From positions 22,648-86,647 of the forward strand of contig CANGHN010000006.1 of the NCBI GenBank assembly GCA_947453825.1: a stretch of DNA of 64,000 nt. Direction: 5' to 3'. Positions within the stretch are counted from its first letter, which is position 1; every line of letters starts with the position of its first letter. Both the position numbers and the translations under genes were made by a program. The notes under the pieces are model-generated. The model ran no database searches and had not been told where the DNA came from. It saw only the letters and a program-made list of their open reading frames with translations. Positions 8,864 through 18,843 of the stretch are shown in pieces. This DNA is from Betaproteobacteria bacterium (GTDB taxonomy: Bacteria > Pseudomonadota > Gammaproteobacteria > Burkholderiales > Burkholderiaceae).

Positions 8864-9418
8864 ATGAAAACAGATCTCCTCATTATCACTGCATTAGAGT
8901 CAGAGCTCAAGCGTGAGTCTTTGCCTGCTGGCGTTAACCTAGTCTACTCAGGTATTGGCAAAATTAATGCTGCAGTGACTGCCTTGCAGGCAATTGAACA
9001 ATTTAAGCCAAGTCGTATTATTAATTTCGGTACAGCTGGAAAAATCAAGCCTCAGTTAGATGGTCTTTTAGAGATTGGTAGGGTAGTGCAACGAGATATG
9101 ATGGCAGAGCCTCTTGCGCCTCGTGGAAGCACCCCATTCTGTCCAAAGCCTTCCGAATATCTTTCCTCAGGAAAGTTTGTTTGTGGAACTGGAGATAGCT
9201 TCGTTACAACTGCAGATCCTTGGTTACATCAGCAGGGAATTGATCTGGTTGATATGGAGTTGTTTGCCATAGCCAGCGTAGCTCACCAATACCATATTCC
9301 TTGGCATTCATTTAAATACATTACTGATGATGCTAATGAGAGCTCAGGGGATGATTGGGTAGAAAGGGTGCATCATGGTCAGGAGTTATTTCTCAAGACT
9401 CTCAAGATATTGTTGTAA
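8864..9418 (+). CDS. 5'-methylthioadenosine/S-adenosylhomocysteine nucleosidase-like (PNP_UDP family)
   Basis: Start adjusted to MKTDLLIITALESEL (ORF opens at 8810); YSGIGKINAAVTA, VDMELFAIA, TDDANES. Confidence 0.82.
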   Translation: MKTDLLIITALESELKRESLPAGVNLVYSGIGKINAAVTALQAIEQFKPSRIINFGTAGKIKPQLDGLLEIGRVVQRDMMAEPLAPRGSTPFCPKPSEYLSSGKFVCGTGDSFVTTADPWLHQQGIDLVDMELFAIASVAHQYHIPWHSFKYITDDANESSGDDWVERVHHGQELFLKTLKILL

Positions 9419-9432
9419 TGATCAGGGGTTCA

Positions 9433-9891
9433 CTATTGCTCAGCTTTGTACCAAACCTGAGTTCGGCCCAGAAGTGAGAAGCCGATATAGCCCCGGACAT
9501 CCATTTTCTTACCATCTTCTGTTGCAATCTTGACCTTATAAATCTCACCCTCTTTAGGATCTAGAATTTTTCCTCCCGACCAGAACCCAGTTTGATCTTG
9601 TTTTAGGTCAGTCATTATTTTCATGCCAACAATCGGCTTATCTTTACGCTCATCTTTACATAAATTGCAGTAGACGAGAGTGGTTTCACCAGGCCTGGGA
9701 AACGTTTTGATAATAGTGCCTTCCAAAACACCATTTACTTGCTCAATTTTAATTAATGAAGCTGGTTGATTGGTTTTATCGTCAATCGTTTTCCAAACAC
9801 CAATTGCAGGATCGACTACCTGTGCATGAGAAAAACTACTCATCAAACCCATTAAACATGTAGAAAAGAGTAAGGCTTGCTTAATTATCAT
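9433..9891 (-). CDS. DUF2147 domain-containing exported protein
   Basis: Start adjusted to MIIKQALLFSTCLMGLMSSFSHA; VGVWKTIDDKTNQPASLIKIEQ..LEGTI pattern. Confidence 0.85.
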   Translation of the reverse strand: MIIKQALLFSTCLMGLMSSFSHAQVVDPAIGVWKTIDDKTNQPASLIKIEQVNGVLEGTIIKTFPRPGETTLVYCNLCKDERKDKPIVGMKIMTDLKQDQTGFWSGGKILDPKEGEIYKVKIATEDGKKMDVRGYIGFSLLGRTQVWYKAEQ

Positions 9892-9907
9892 AGAACTCCT
9901 TAAAAAC

Positions 9908-11104
9908 TTAACAACGTTCAAATATTCCGGCAGCACCCATACCAGTGCCAACACACATAGTGACCATTGCATGCTTTAATTGACGTCTTTGTAGCGCATG
10001 AATTGCAGTAGCAGCACGAATTGCCCCAGTTGCACCTAAAGGATGACCAAGAGCAATAGCACTTCCTAGTGGATTGACTTTGGAAGGGTCTAATTGCAAA
10101 TCACGCATCACTGCTAGAGACTGGGCTGCAAAGGCTTCATTGAGCTCTATCCAGTCAAGATCTTGCAGGTTTAGTCCGGCATATTGGAGGGCAGCAGGAA
10201 TTGCTTCTTTTGGCCCAATTCCCATGATCTCTGGCGGCACTCCTTTGACAGCAAAGCTGACAAAGCGAGCCAAGGGAGTTAGACCAAAAGTCTTAATGGC
10301 TTTTTCACTAGCTAGAATAAGTGCGCCAGCACCGTCAGAGGTTTGTGAGCTATTGCCGGCAGTCACACTACCTTTGACAGCAAAAGGAGATTTTAGTTTA
10401 GCCAAACCCTCGAGTGAAGTGTCTACGCGTGGCCCCTCATCTCGAGTAAATTCTCGCCAACGAATATCCACTTGACCTTGCTCAAGGTTCATCGCACGAT
10501 CGGCAACCTTGACAGGAAAAATTTCTGCGTCAAATTCACCTGCCGCTTGAGCAGCAAGTGCTTTTTGATGAGAGGCTAAGGCAAACGCATCTTGGTCTTC
10601 TCGGCTAATCTTCCATTGTTGTGCAACCTTTTCGGCCGTTAAGCCCATGCCATAGGCAATACCAATATTTTCATCGCCAATAAAAATCTCAGGGGATAAG
10701 GAGGGCGTATTACCTCCCATCGGCACCATACTCATTGACTCAACACCACCAGCAATCATTACATCTGCCTCGCCAACCCGAATACGATCTGCAGCCATGG
10801 CAATGGCATTTAAACCGGATGAGCAAAAACGATTCACCGTGATACCGCCAACGCTATTGGGAAGGCCGCCTAATAACAAGCCAATACGGGCAATATTGAG
10901 TCCTTGCTGAGCTTCTGGCATAGCGCAGCCGATGATGGCGTCTTCTATTGCCTTAGGATCAAGCGAAGGTACCTGCGCCAAAGCCTGTTGAATAGCCTTA
11001 CCCAACAAGTCATCAGGACGTGTATTCCTTAAAGATCCTCGACCAGATTTACCAACTGGACTTCTGGTGGCCGCTACGATGTATGCATCTTGAATATTTT
11101 TCAT
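9908..11104 (-). CDS. acetyl-CoA C-acyltransferase (thiolase)
   Basis: AYIVAATRSPVGK, NRFCSSGLNAI, NEAFAAQ, ALGHPLGATGA, CVGTGMGAA. Confidence 0.95.
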   Translation of the reverse strand: MKNIQDAYIVAATRSPVGKSGRGSLRNTRPDDLLGKAIQQALAQVPSLDPKAIEDAIIGCAMPEAQQGLNIARIGLLLGGLPNSVGGITVNRFCSSGLNAIAMAADRIRVGEADVMIAGGVESMSMVPMGGNTPSLSPEIFIGDENIGIAYGMGLTAEKVAQQWKISREDQDAFALASHQKALAAQAAGEFDAEIFPVKVADRAMNLEQGQVDIRWREFTRDEGPRVDTSLEGLAKLKSPFAVKGSVTAGNSSQTSDGAGALILASEKAIKTFGLTPLARFVSFAVKGVPPEIMGIGPKEAIPAALQYAGLNLQDLDWIELNEAFAAQSLAVMRDLQLDPSKVNPLGSAIALGHPLGATGAIRAATAIHALQRRQLKHAMVTMCVGTGMGAAGIFERC

Positions 11105-11125
11105 GATTAGTCTTTTCTAAATCAA

Positions 11126-13567
11126 TTAATTTCTGACAGGCTTACCATTCTGGAGAAGACCCATAATGCGTTCCATCGTCTTAGGGTGTCCAATCAATTC
11201 GACAAAAGCTTGACGTTCAAGTTTTAACAACCACTCTTCGGTAACAAGTGTGCCTGCATCAACATCGCCACCAGTAATGATTGAAATGATTTTTTGTGCA
11301 ATATGAGCGTCGTGCTCTGAAATAAAGCCACCATCACGAAGATTTACTACTTGACCCATCACTGTAGAGGCCACAGAGCGGCCGCCAACAGAAATGAGCG
11401 CTGGAATAGGGGGTTTATATCCAGCGTAGTGCATGGCGTTCACTTGGCTTTGTGCAAGCGCTAGTAGCTCATAAACATTAGGCACAATGATGTCGCCTTT
11501 TTGCAGATAGGACATCTTCATGGCTTCTTGAGCAGAAGAGGACACCTTAGCCATCGCAGCATTCTCAAAGGATGCTTTTGTGAAATCGAGGTAATTTGTA
11601 TTGCCGGCTAAATTAATACCCGCTGCAGCACGAATAGCCGCCTCTTTAAGTCCGCCACCAGCCGGCAGAAGACCGACACCAACTTCTACTAAGCCGATAT
11701 AGCTCTCAATTGCAGCCACTCTTCGTGCTGCTTGCATCACTAATTCACAACCACCACCTAGCGCAACACCAGAGACTGCGCAAACCACAGGAACTTGTGA
11801 GTATTTCACTCTCATCATGGTGTCTTGAAACAGCTGAACGAAGGGCTCTACGCCTGCAGGACCTCCTTTCATCACCATAGGAAGTGCTGCCTCTAAGTTA
11901 GCGCCGGCAGAGAACGGACCACCAGGGGTCCCCAGTTTCAAAGAAGAGGGCTGCCATACGACTAGTCCCGCATAGTTTGCTTCCGCTAGTTCAATTGCTT
12001 TTTGAATGCCATTTAAAACGTCTGGACTGAAGGTATTCATCTTTGAACGGAATGAGGCAATTAAGACATTGGGCTCGCGCTTGTCGACCCAGACACGCAA
12101 ATCTGGATTTTCATAAATGGTACTGCCAGCAATTTTAGGGTCTGGAGATCCATCACCCAACAGAGGCGCTCTAAATACTTGTTTTTGATATACCGCTAGT
12201 GTTGAGCGAGGAATGTATTTCATGGTTGAAGCCGACCATGAGCCCTCTGGAGTATGAAATGCTTGTGTATTGGCTACGGGCCCATTAAATATCCAGTCTG
12301 GCAAAGCTTCTTTACTTAATGTTTTGCCAGCATCGATATCTTCCTTGATCCATTTAGCCACTTGAGATATGCCAGCCGCTTGCCAATCTTCGAAAGGACC
12401 TTTATCCCAACCATAACCCCAGCGCATTGCGAAATCAATTTCACGGGCCGAGTCAGCAATGTTGCCAAGCTGAATCGCACAGTAGTGAAAAATATCGCGA
12501 TAGATTGCCCATAAGAATTGCGCTTGTGGTTCATCGGTATCTCTCAGAAGTTCGAGGCGCTCAGCAATTGGCTTTTTTAGAATTCGCTCTACGAGTGGAT
12601 TAATAGTGGCAGTAGAGGGCTTGTATTCTCCGGTAGTAGGATCAAGTACTAAAACTGTCTTCCCATCTTTGCGATAAAAGCCTGCTTTAGTCTTTTGTCC
12701 CAAGGCGCCTTTGGCGATGAGTTGACTGACCACTTCTGGGGTTTTAAAGAGCGCAGAGAAGGGATCGGCCTGTAGGGATTTTTCCATTGTCTGAATCACG
12801 TGGGCCATAGTATCTAGACCAACTACATCACTCGTTCTAAAAGTCGCTGATTTTGCACGACCTAATTTACTGCCTGTAATGACATCTACTTCATCGAAGC
12901 CAAGACCCCATTTTGTAGCTTCTGCAAATACGGCCAAAATAGAAAAAACTCCCACTCGATTACCAATAAAGTTGGGCGTATCCTTAGCGCGTACAACCCC
13001 CTTACCCATAGTGGAGGTCATAAAAGTCTCAAGCGCATCTAGTACTGCAGGATCAGTATCCGCTGCTGGAATCAGTTCTAATAAATGCATATATCTTGGC
13101 GGATTGAAAAAGTGTACGCCGCAGAAACGTTTCTTCAGATCTCCAGAAAATCCTTTAGCTAGCTCACCAATTGGCAGCCCAGAGGTGTTTGTTGCAAAGA
13201 GAGTGTGTGCCGGAATATGCGGTGCTACTTTCTCATACAGAGCATGCTTCCAATCAAGACGCTCTGCAATGGCTTCAATGATTAAATCGCACTGTGCAAG
13301 TAAAGCCAAATCATCTTCATAATTAGCTGCCATGATGAGATTGGCATCACCAGGCAGACCTAAAGGAGCAGGCTTAAGCTTTTTAAGATTCTCAATTGCT
13401 TTAAGTGAAATCGCATTCTTATTTAACGGTTTTCCATCATCGGATTTAGCTGGAAGATCAAACAAAATAACGGGCAAACCTACGTTAATGCATTGCGCAG
13501 CAATTTGTGCACCCATAACACCGGCACCCAATATCGCAACTTTCTTAATGATTTTATTTTCAGTCAT
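11126..13567 (-). CDS. 3-hydroxyacyl-CoA dehydrogenase/enoyl-CoA hydratase fusion (FadB/FadN-like)
   Basis: KVAILGAGVMGAQIAAQ, HFFNPPRYMHLLELIP, C-terminal crotonase-like domain VSGVALGGGCELVM. Confidence 0.93.
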   Translation of the reverse strand: MTENKIIKKVAILGAGVMGAQIAAQCINVGLPVILFDLPAKSDDGKPLNKNAISLKAIENLKKLKPAPLGLPGDANLIMAANYEDDLALLAQCDLIIEAIAERLDWKHALYEKVAPHIPAHTLFATNTSGLPIGELAKGFSGDLKKRFCGVHFFNPPRYMHLLELIPAADTDPAVLDALETFMTSTMGKGVVRAKDTPNFIGNRVGVFSILAVFAEATKWGLGFDEVDVITGSKLGRAKSATFRTSDVVGLDTMAHVIQTMEKSLQADPFSALFKTPEVVSQLIAKGALGQKTKAGFYRKDGKTVLVLDPTTGEYKPSTATINPLVERILKKPIAERLELLRDTDEPQAQFLWAIYRDIFHYCAIQLGNIADSAREIDFAMRWGYGWDKGPFEDWQAAGISQVAKWIKEDIDAGKTLSKEALPDWIFNGPVANTQAFHTPEGSWSASTMKYIPRSTLAVYQKQVFRAPLLGDGSPDPKIAGSTIYENPDLRVWVDKREPNVLIASFRSKMNTFSPDVLNGIQKAIELAEANYAGLVVWQPSSLKLGTPGGPFSAGANLEAALPMVMKGGPAGVEPFVQLFQDTMMRVKYSQVPVVCAVSGVALGGGCELVMQAARRVAAIESYIGLVEVGVGLLPAGGGLKEAAIRAAAGINLAGNTNYLDFTKASFENAAMAKVSSSAQEAMKMSYLQKGDIIVPNVYELLALAQSQVNAMHYAGYKPPIPALISVGGRSVASTVMGQVVNLRDGGFISEHDAHIAQKIISIITGGDVDAGTLVTEEWLLKLERQAFVELIGHPKTMERIMGLLQNGKPVRN

Positions 13568-13577
13568 TGAGTATCTT

Positions 13578-15365
13578 TCAGAAAAATTCAGCAGGCATAG
13601 CCATTAGCGATTTAGATCCGGCGCGCGCCTGACGAATGAGCATGGCTGTCTCGGGTAGTAATTTATCGAAATAGAAGCGAGCAGTGTTGAGTTTTGCCTT
13701 ATAAAAAGGATCATCACTCGATTTATTGGCTAGTGCAATTTTGGCCATCCGGGCAAAAAGATAGGCATAGATAAGGTGTCCGACAGTGCGAAGGTAGGGT
13801 ACAGCTGCAGCACCCACTTCTTCATGATTCATCATGGCTTTCATACCAATTTCTTTAGTGAGCTTTTCGACTTTGCTGGCAATATCAGCTAGAGGATCAA
13901 TAAACTCCTGCATTTCTTTGCGAACACCTTCTTCTTCGATAAAGGTTTCAATAATCTTCCCAAACTTCGTTAATTTTTTGCCCATATCTCCAAGGACCTT
14001 GCGTCCCAAAAGATCCAGGGATTGAATGGTATTGGTACCTTCATAAATCATGTTGATACGAGCATCGCGCACATACTGCTCCATACCCCATTCGACGATA
14101 TAACCATGCCCACCAAAGACTTGAAGCCCTTCATTAGTTGCAGTAAATGCGTTATCGGTTAAGAAAGCCTTAATGATTGGCGTGAGCAGGGCAACCATCT
14201 CTCCAGTCTCTTTACGAATAGATTCATCGGGATGATTGAGCTCGGTATCAATCATGAGTGCTATCCAATAAGTAAATGCTCGCCCGCCTTCTGCATAGGC
14301 TCTTTGGGTCAGTAGCATTCTGCGCACATCAGGATGCACGATGATGGGGTCAGCTGCCTTTTCAGGTTCCTTTGCACCGGTAAGGCTGCGCATTTGTAGG
14401 CGCTCTTTGGCATAAGCTGCAGAGTTTTGATAAGCCACTTCCGTTAAACCGAGGCTTTGCATGCCTACACCTAAGCGAGCGGCGTTCATCATGACAAACA
14501 TTGCATTGAGTCCCTTATGAGGCTCGCCTACTAGCGTCCCAATGGCGCCATCGAAATTCATGACGCAAGTGGCATTACCGTGGATACCCATTTTGTGTTC
14601 GAGAGAACCGCAAGTAACAGGATTGCGAGTACCTAGTGAGCCATCAGCATTGACTATGAATTTAGGTACTGCAAATAAAGAAATACCTTTACTACCTTTA
14701 GGTGAGTCTGGTAAGCGCGCTAGTACAAGATGTACGATATTTTCTGCAAGATCATGCTCTCCACTAGAGATAAATATCTTAGTGCCTGTAATAGAGTAGT
14801 TGCCATCTGCGAGAGGCTCAGCTTTGGTTTTGAGTAAACCTAAGTCAGTACCGCAATGGGGCTCAGTAAGACACATCGTTCCAGTCCAGTGACCTGAAAC
14901 CAGTTTTTCTAAGTACATCTTTTTCTGCTCAGGTGTGCCATGTGCATGCAAGCACTCATAGGCACCATGCGATAAGCCTGGATACATTGTCCAAGCCTGA
15001 TTCGCTGAATTGAGCATCTCATAAAGAACGGAGTTGACTAACTGCGGTAAACCTTGGCCACCAAACTGGGGGTCGCAAGAGAGAGAAGGCCAGCCACCCT
15101 CAATATATTGTTTGTAAGCTTCTTTAAAACCAGTTGGCGTCTTGACAGACCCATCATCAGCACGTGTACAACCTTCATGATCCCCAATCTGATTTAAAGG
15201 AAAGGCAATTTCGCTAGCAAACTTACCAGCCTCTTCAAAGATTTGATTCATGGTTTCTTGATCAATCTCTTGGTAGCTTGGCAGCCCTTTAAAAGTTGAC
15301 TGGGCATCAAAAAGCTCATGAATGACAAACTGCATATCGCGAAGGGGTGGGGTGTATTCAGGCAT
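13578..15365 (-). CDS. acyl-CoA dehydrogenase with C-terminal extension domain
   Basis: MCLTEPHCGTDLGLLKTKA, QVFGGHGYIVEWGMEQYVRDARINMIYEGTNTIQ. Confidence 0.95.
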   Translation of the reverse strand: MPEYTPPLRDMQFVIHELFDAQSTFKGLPSYQEIDQETMNQIFEEAGKFASEIAFPLNQIGDHEGCTRADDGSVKTPTGFKEAYKQYIEGGWPSLSCDPQFGGQGLPQLVNSVLYEMLNSANQAWTMYPGLSHGAYECLHAHGTPEQKKMYLEKLVSGHWTGTMCLTEPHCGTDLGLLKTKAEPLADGNYSITGTKIFISSGEHDLAENIVHLVLARLPDSPKGSKGISLFAVPKFIVNADGSLGTRNPVTCGSLEHKMGIHGNATCVMNFDGAIGTLVGEPHKGLNAMFVMMNAARLGVGMQSLGLTEVAYQNSAAYAKERLQMRSLTGAKEPEKAADPIIVHPDVRRMLLTQRAYAEGGRAFTYWIALMIDTELNHPDESIRKETGEMVALLTPIIKAFLTDNAFTATNEGLQVFGGHGYIVEWGMEQYVRDARINMIYEGTNTIQSLDLLGRKVLGDMGKKLTKFGKIIETFIEEEGVRKEMQEFIDPLADIASKVEKLTKEIGMKAMMNHEEVGAAAVPYLRTVGHLIYAYLFARMAKIALANKSSDDPFYKAKLNTARFYFDKLLPETAMLIRQARAGSKSLMAMPAEFF

Positions 15366-15399
15366 ATTATTTCCAGGGTGTTAATGAGATATTGCTGAT

Positions 15400-16041
15400 T
15401 CAATTACTTTTTAAGTTTTGATTACTACTAATGACGTTTTTAATAAGCTTGTTTGCTAGAGCAAGACTCTCGGGATTTTGCAAAAAGCGGGAATCATGGT
15501 GGGCACCCAAAACTACGCTATAGAGTTGAAATAGCAAAGCTCTTGCATCAGTGCTTTTCTTAAAGTGACCCAAAGCAATGGATTCTTTAATAGCGCGAAG
15601 GAGTGCTGCACGCCAGTCTTCAACGCTTTTAACTAATTCATCGCGTACTATTCCGGGGCGATCATCAAACTCAGCAGCTCCAGCGATAAAGAAGCAGCTG
15701 GAGGTGTTATCGCCAACGCTAATCTTGAGCCAAGAATCAATCATGTGACGAAGGCGTGGAAGCCCCTTAGATTTTAAGAGGGCAGGAACGAACACCACCT
15801 GTGAAAAATGTTCGTAATACTTTCGAATAACTTCAATCTGCAATTCCTCGCGAGAGCCAAAGTGAGCAAAAACGCCGCTTTTACTCATATTCACCGTTTC
15901 AGCAAGGTTGCCAATAGTGATGCCTTCAAGACCAGATTTGCTGGCAATGTCCAAGGCCGCCCCCAGAATGACTGCTTTGGTAGTTAAACCCTTTTTGGGC
16001 TCATTAGCTTCGTGAGCAGATCTTGTGTGCATCATTTTCAA
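15400..16041 (-). CDS. TetR/AcrR family transcriptional regulator
   Basis: ILGAALDIASKSGLEGITIGNLAETVNMSKSGVFAHFGSREELQIEVI HTH. Confidence 0.93.
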   Translation of the reverse strand: MKMMHTRSAHEANEPKKGLTTKAVILGAALDIASKSGLEGITIGNLAETVNMSKSGVFAHFGSREELQIEVIRKYYEHFSQVVFVPALLKSKGLPRLRHMIDSWLKISVGDNTSSCFFIAGAAEFDDRPGIVRDELVKSVEDWRAALLRAIKESIALGHFKKSTDARALLFQLYSVVLGAHHDSRFLQNPESLALANKLIKNVISSNQNLKSN

Positions 16042-16069
16042 GAAGTATCCAGAATGTTGTAAAAATAAT

Positions 16070-16081
16070 ACGATCGTTCGT
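16070..16081. promoter_or_regulatory. candidate TetR-family operator ACGATCGTTCGT upstream of the TetR gene
   Basis: ACGA-N4-TCGT dyad 29 bp upstream of the TetR ORF start. Confidence 0.35.
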
Positions 16082-16278
16082 TTATATTACACTAGGATTT
16101 TTACAGTTTCCACAACTAAACACACACCAGAAGCTCTATAGATGGTCCTAAGGGCTAATGAATTGATGCACTGCAAAATATAGCAAGGGAAAACCCGAGC
16201 TATAAAACACAACAAAAATCTTTACAGTCAATGAAGTAGTAATGAACTCATTTAATAAAAATTGATACAGGAAGAGAC

Positions 16279-17010
16279 ATGAAAAAAATCAAAATCGCAG
16301 CCCTTACATTGGCATTAACTAGTCTTGCAGCTGGTTCAGCAATGGCGCAGTCAAAAACTAATGCTTGGGAAGGTTTTTATGCTCAAGTAGGCGTTGGCTA
16401 TGGCATGTTTAGTCCAACGATTGCAAATGGCACAGCGAATGTTCCTGCAGGTGTTGTGGGTGGAACCGCATTTACTACAAGCACCACTGCAACCAATGTA
16501 AATAACATAGGTACAGGTTTAGCCAATCTGGCTGGTGGTTATAATTTTGCCATCAATAAAGATTATGTACTTGGTATTGGAGCCTCTTACTATCCAGGCG
16601 CAAGTTCTGGTGCAACTGGAACTTTGAATATCATTAATCCTTTAACAGGCGCTCCTTTAACTTCCAGCGTTGCAACTTATAATGTTAAAAATCTCTACAG
16701 CATTACATTAAATCCTGGATATGTAATTGATAAAGATCGTCTTGCATATGCCAAGGTTGGCTATACAGGTGCGACAATTGGCTTATCTAGCTCATCAATT
16801 CCTTACAGCACAACTAGCTTAACTGGTTATACATTGGGTCTTGGCTATAAACAGATGGTCACATCATCTTTTTACGCATTTGGCGAAGTTAACTATGCAC
16901 AGTACGGCAGTAAAACGGCTAATGTGACTGCCTACGGTGTCGTTCCTATATCAGCATCTGTTAAAGGTACTGGAACTGATTTCCTGGTGGGTGCAGGCTA
17001 TCGCTTCTAA
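16279..17010 (+). CDS. outer-membrane beta-barrel protein
   Basis: Signal peptide AAGSAMAQS; alternating beta-strand pattern, C-terminal FLVGAGYRF. Confidence 0.85.
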   Translation: MKKIKIAALTLALTSLAAGSAMAQSKTNAWEGFYAQVGVGYGMFSPTIANGTANVPAGVVGGTAFTTSTTATNVNNIGTGLANLAGGYNFAINKDYVLGIGASYYPGASSGATGTLNIINPLTGAPLTSSVATYNVKNLYSITLNPGYVIDKDRLAYAKVGYTGATIGLSSSSIPYSTTSLTGYTLGLGYKQMVTSSFYAFGEVNYAQYGSKTANVTAYGVVPISASVKGTGTDFLVGAGYRF

Positions 17011-17030
17011 CTTAGTATTTGCTTGATGAA

Positions 17031-17058
17031 AAGCCCTCTTTAATGAGGGCTTTTTCTT
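17031..17058 (+). terminator. rho-independent terminator after OMP gene
   Basis: AAGCCCTC-tttaat-GAGGGCTT then TTTCTTTC. Confidence 0.85.
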
Positions 17059-17163
17059 TCTGAGGCCTTTATTTGTTTTGCTAGATGAGTCTGTATAGAA
17101 TCAGTAATGCAAGATTTACTTTAAGTAGTTATATAAAAAATATATTGAGACAAGGTGGTATCG

Positions 17164-18843
17164 ATGATCAATCCTTCTAAGCCCTGGTTGAAGAACTATC
17201 CTGAAGGCGTTCCTCACGAAGTCGATATTTCTGCATATTCCTCGCTTCTGGAAATGTTTGATGAAGCATTTGAGCGTTACCCTAATCGCCGTGCCTGTGA
17301 GTACCTGGGTAAATTCATGACTTATCGAGAGTTGGAACACCACTCTCGAAATTTTGCAGCTTATTTACAGTGTTTGGGACTGGAGTCTGGTGCTCGTGTC
17401 GCCATTATGTTGCCCAATGTCTTGCAGTATCAAGTGGCCATGTTGGGGATATTGCGTGCTGGCTTTGTAGTGGTCAACGTTAATCCTTTATACACACCTA
17501 GAGAGCTTGAATATCAATTAAAAGATAGTGGTGCATCAGCACTCATTATTCTGGAAAACTTTGCGCATGTTTACCAACAAATTGCAGCAAATGCACCGCT
17601 CAAAAAAACCATTGTCACATCTCTAGGTGAAATGATTGGTCTTAAAGGTGCTTTAGTCAATTTTGTGGTGCGCAAGATCAAAAAAGGAGTACCAGCCTGG
17701 AATTTACCTGGCCATATTGGCTTTACAGAGGTTTTGCAAGAGGGCGCAAAAAATCATTGGACCAAACCTAAAACCGCTTTAGATGACATTGCCTTCTTGC
17801 AATACACGGGTGGTACCACTGGCTTATCTAAAGGAGCCATTCTCTTACACAGAAATATCCTGTCAAATGTATTGCAAACAGATTTATGGCTAGAGCCTGC
17901 ATTAAAGCGTAAAGCGGTTGACAGTCAATTAGTCTTTTTATGTGCTTTACCGCTGTACCATATTTTTGCGCTTACGGCTTGTGCGCTGATGGGTATGCGT
18001 AAGGGTGGCATGCTGATATTAGTTCCTAACCCAAGAGATATAGATGGCTTTATCAAGCTGCTGATAAAACATCCGGATATCAATATCTTCCCTGGCGTTA
18101 ACACTCTCTTTAATGCCTTGATACATAAACCCGAGTTTGAAAAAGTAAAGCTGCCTCATTTGTTAGCAACAATTGGTGGTGGTATGGCGATGCAAAAGGT
18201 GGTGGCTGATCAATGGCAAAAAATGACCGGAACGCCGATTGCTGAAGGTTACGGTTTATCTGAAACAGCGCCCGTGGCTTGTGTAAATACCCCCATCATT
18301 GAACGCTTTACTAGCACTATTGGTTTGCCAGTGCCTAGCACTGAAGTGGTGATCTTGGGTGACGATGGCATTGAGGTTCCATTTGGTACACCTGGAGAAA
18401 TTTGTATTCGGGGTCCACAGGTGATGGCTGGTTATTGGAATAAGCCAGATGAGACTCAGAATGTCATGACTGCCGATGGATACTTTAAATCGGGTGATAT
18501 TGGCGTGATGGATGCGGGTGGTTACGTCAAAATTGTTGATCGTAAGAAAGACATGATTTTGGTATCTGGATTTAATGTCTATCCCAATGAAGTTGAAGAG
18601 GTCCTATCTTTAATGCCAGAGATTTTAGAGTGTGCTGTGATTGGCGTGCCTGATACTGATAGTGGAGAAGCTGTAAAAGCCTTTATTGTTAAAGCTCAAG
18701 AGACGTTAACTGAGGAGCAGATACTAGCCTTTTGTAAGGATCAATTAACCAATTACAAGCGACCTAAATACATTACCTTCCGAAATGAGTTACCTAAAAC
18801 CAATGTTGGAAAAATCTTGCGCCGTGAATTAAGGAATCTATGA
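17164..18843 (+). CDS. fadD: long-chain fatty acid--CoA ligase
   Basis: YTGGTTGLSKGAIL, GYGLSETAPV, KSGDIGVMD, DRKKDMILVSGFNVYPNEVEEV; likely ATG at 17164, ORF opens with GTG at 17155. Confidence 0.92.
   Translation: MINPSKPWLKNYPEGVPHEVDISAYSSLLEMFDEAFERYPNRRACEYLGKFMTYRELEHHSRNFAAYLQCLGLESGARVAIMLPNVLQYQVAMLGILRAGFVVVNVNPLYTPRELEYQLKDSGASALIILENFAHVYQQIAANAPLKKTIVTSLGEMIGLKGALVNFVVRKIKKGVPAWNLPGHIGFTEVLQEGAKNHWTKPKTALDDIAFLQYTGGTTGLSKGAILLHRNILSNVLQTDLWLEPALKRKAVDSQLVFLCALPLYHIFALTACALMGMRKGGMLILVPNPRDIDGFIKLLIKHPDINIFPGVNTLFNALIHKPEFEKVKLPHLLATIGGGMAMQKVVADQWQKMTGTPIAEGYGLSETAPVACVNTPIIERFTSTIGLPVPSTEVVILGDDGIEVPFGTPGEICIRGPQVMAGYWNKPDETQNVMTADGYFKSGDIGVMDAGGYVKIVDRKKDMILVSGFNVYPNEVEEVLSLMPEILECAVIGVPDTDSGEAVKAFIVKAQETLTEEQILAFCKDQLTNYKRPKYITFRNELPKTNVGKILRRELRNL

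Noticed and set aside
10074-10475. 133-aa + strand ORF
   Set aside because: Antisense to thiolase; Ser/Arg-rich shadow composition.
12879-13607. + strand ORFs 12879..13322 and 13332..13607
   Set aside because: Antisense shadows of the FadB-like fusion gene.
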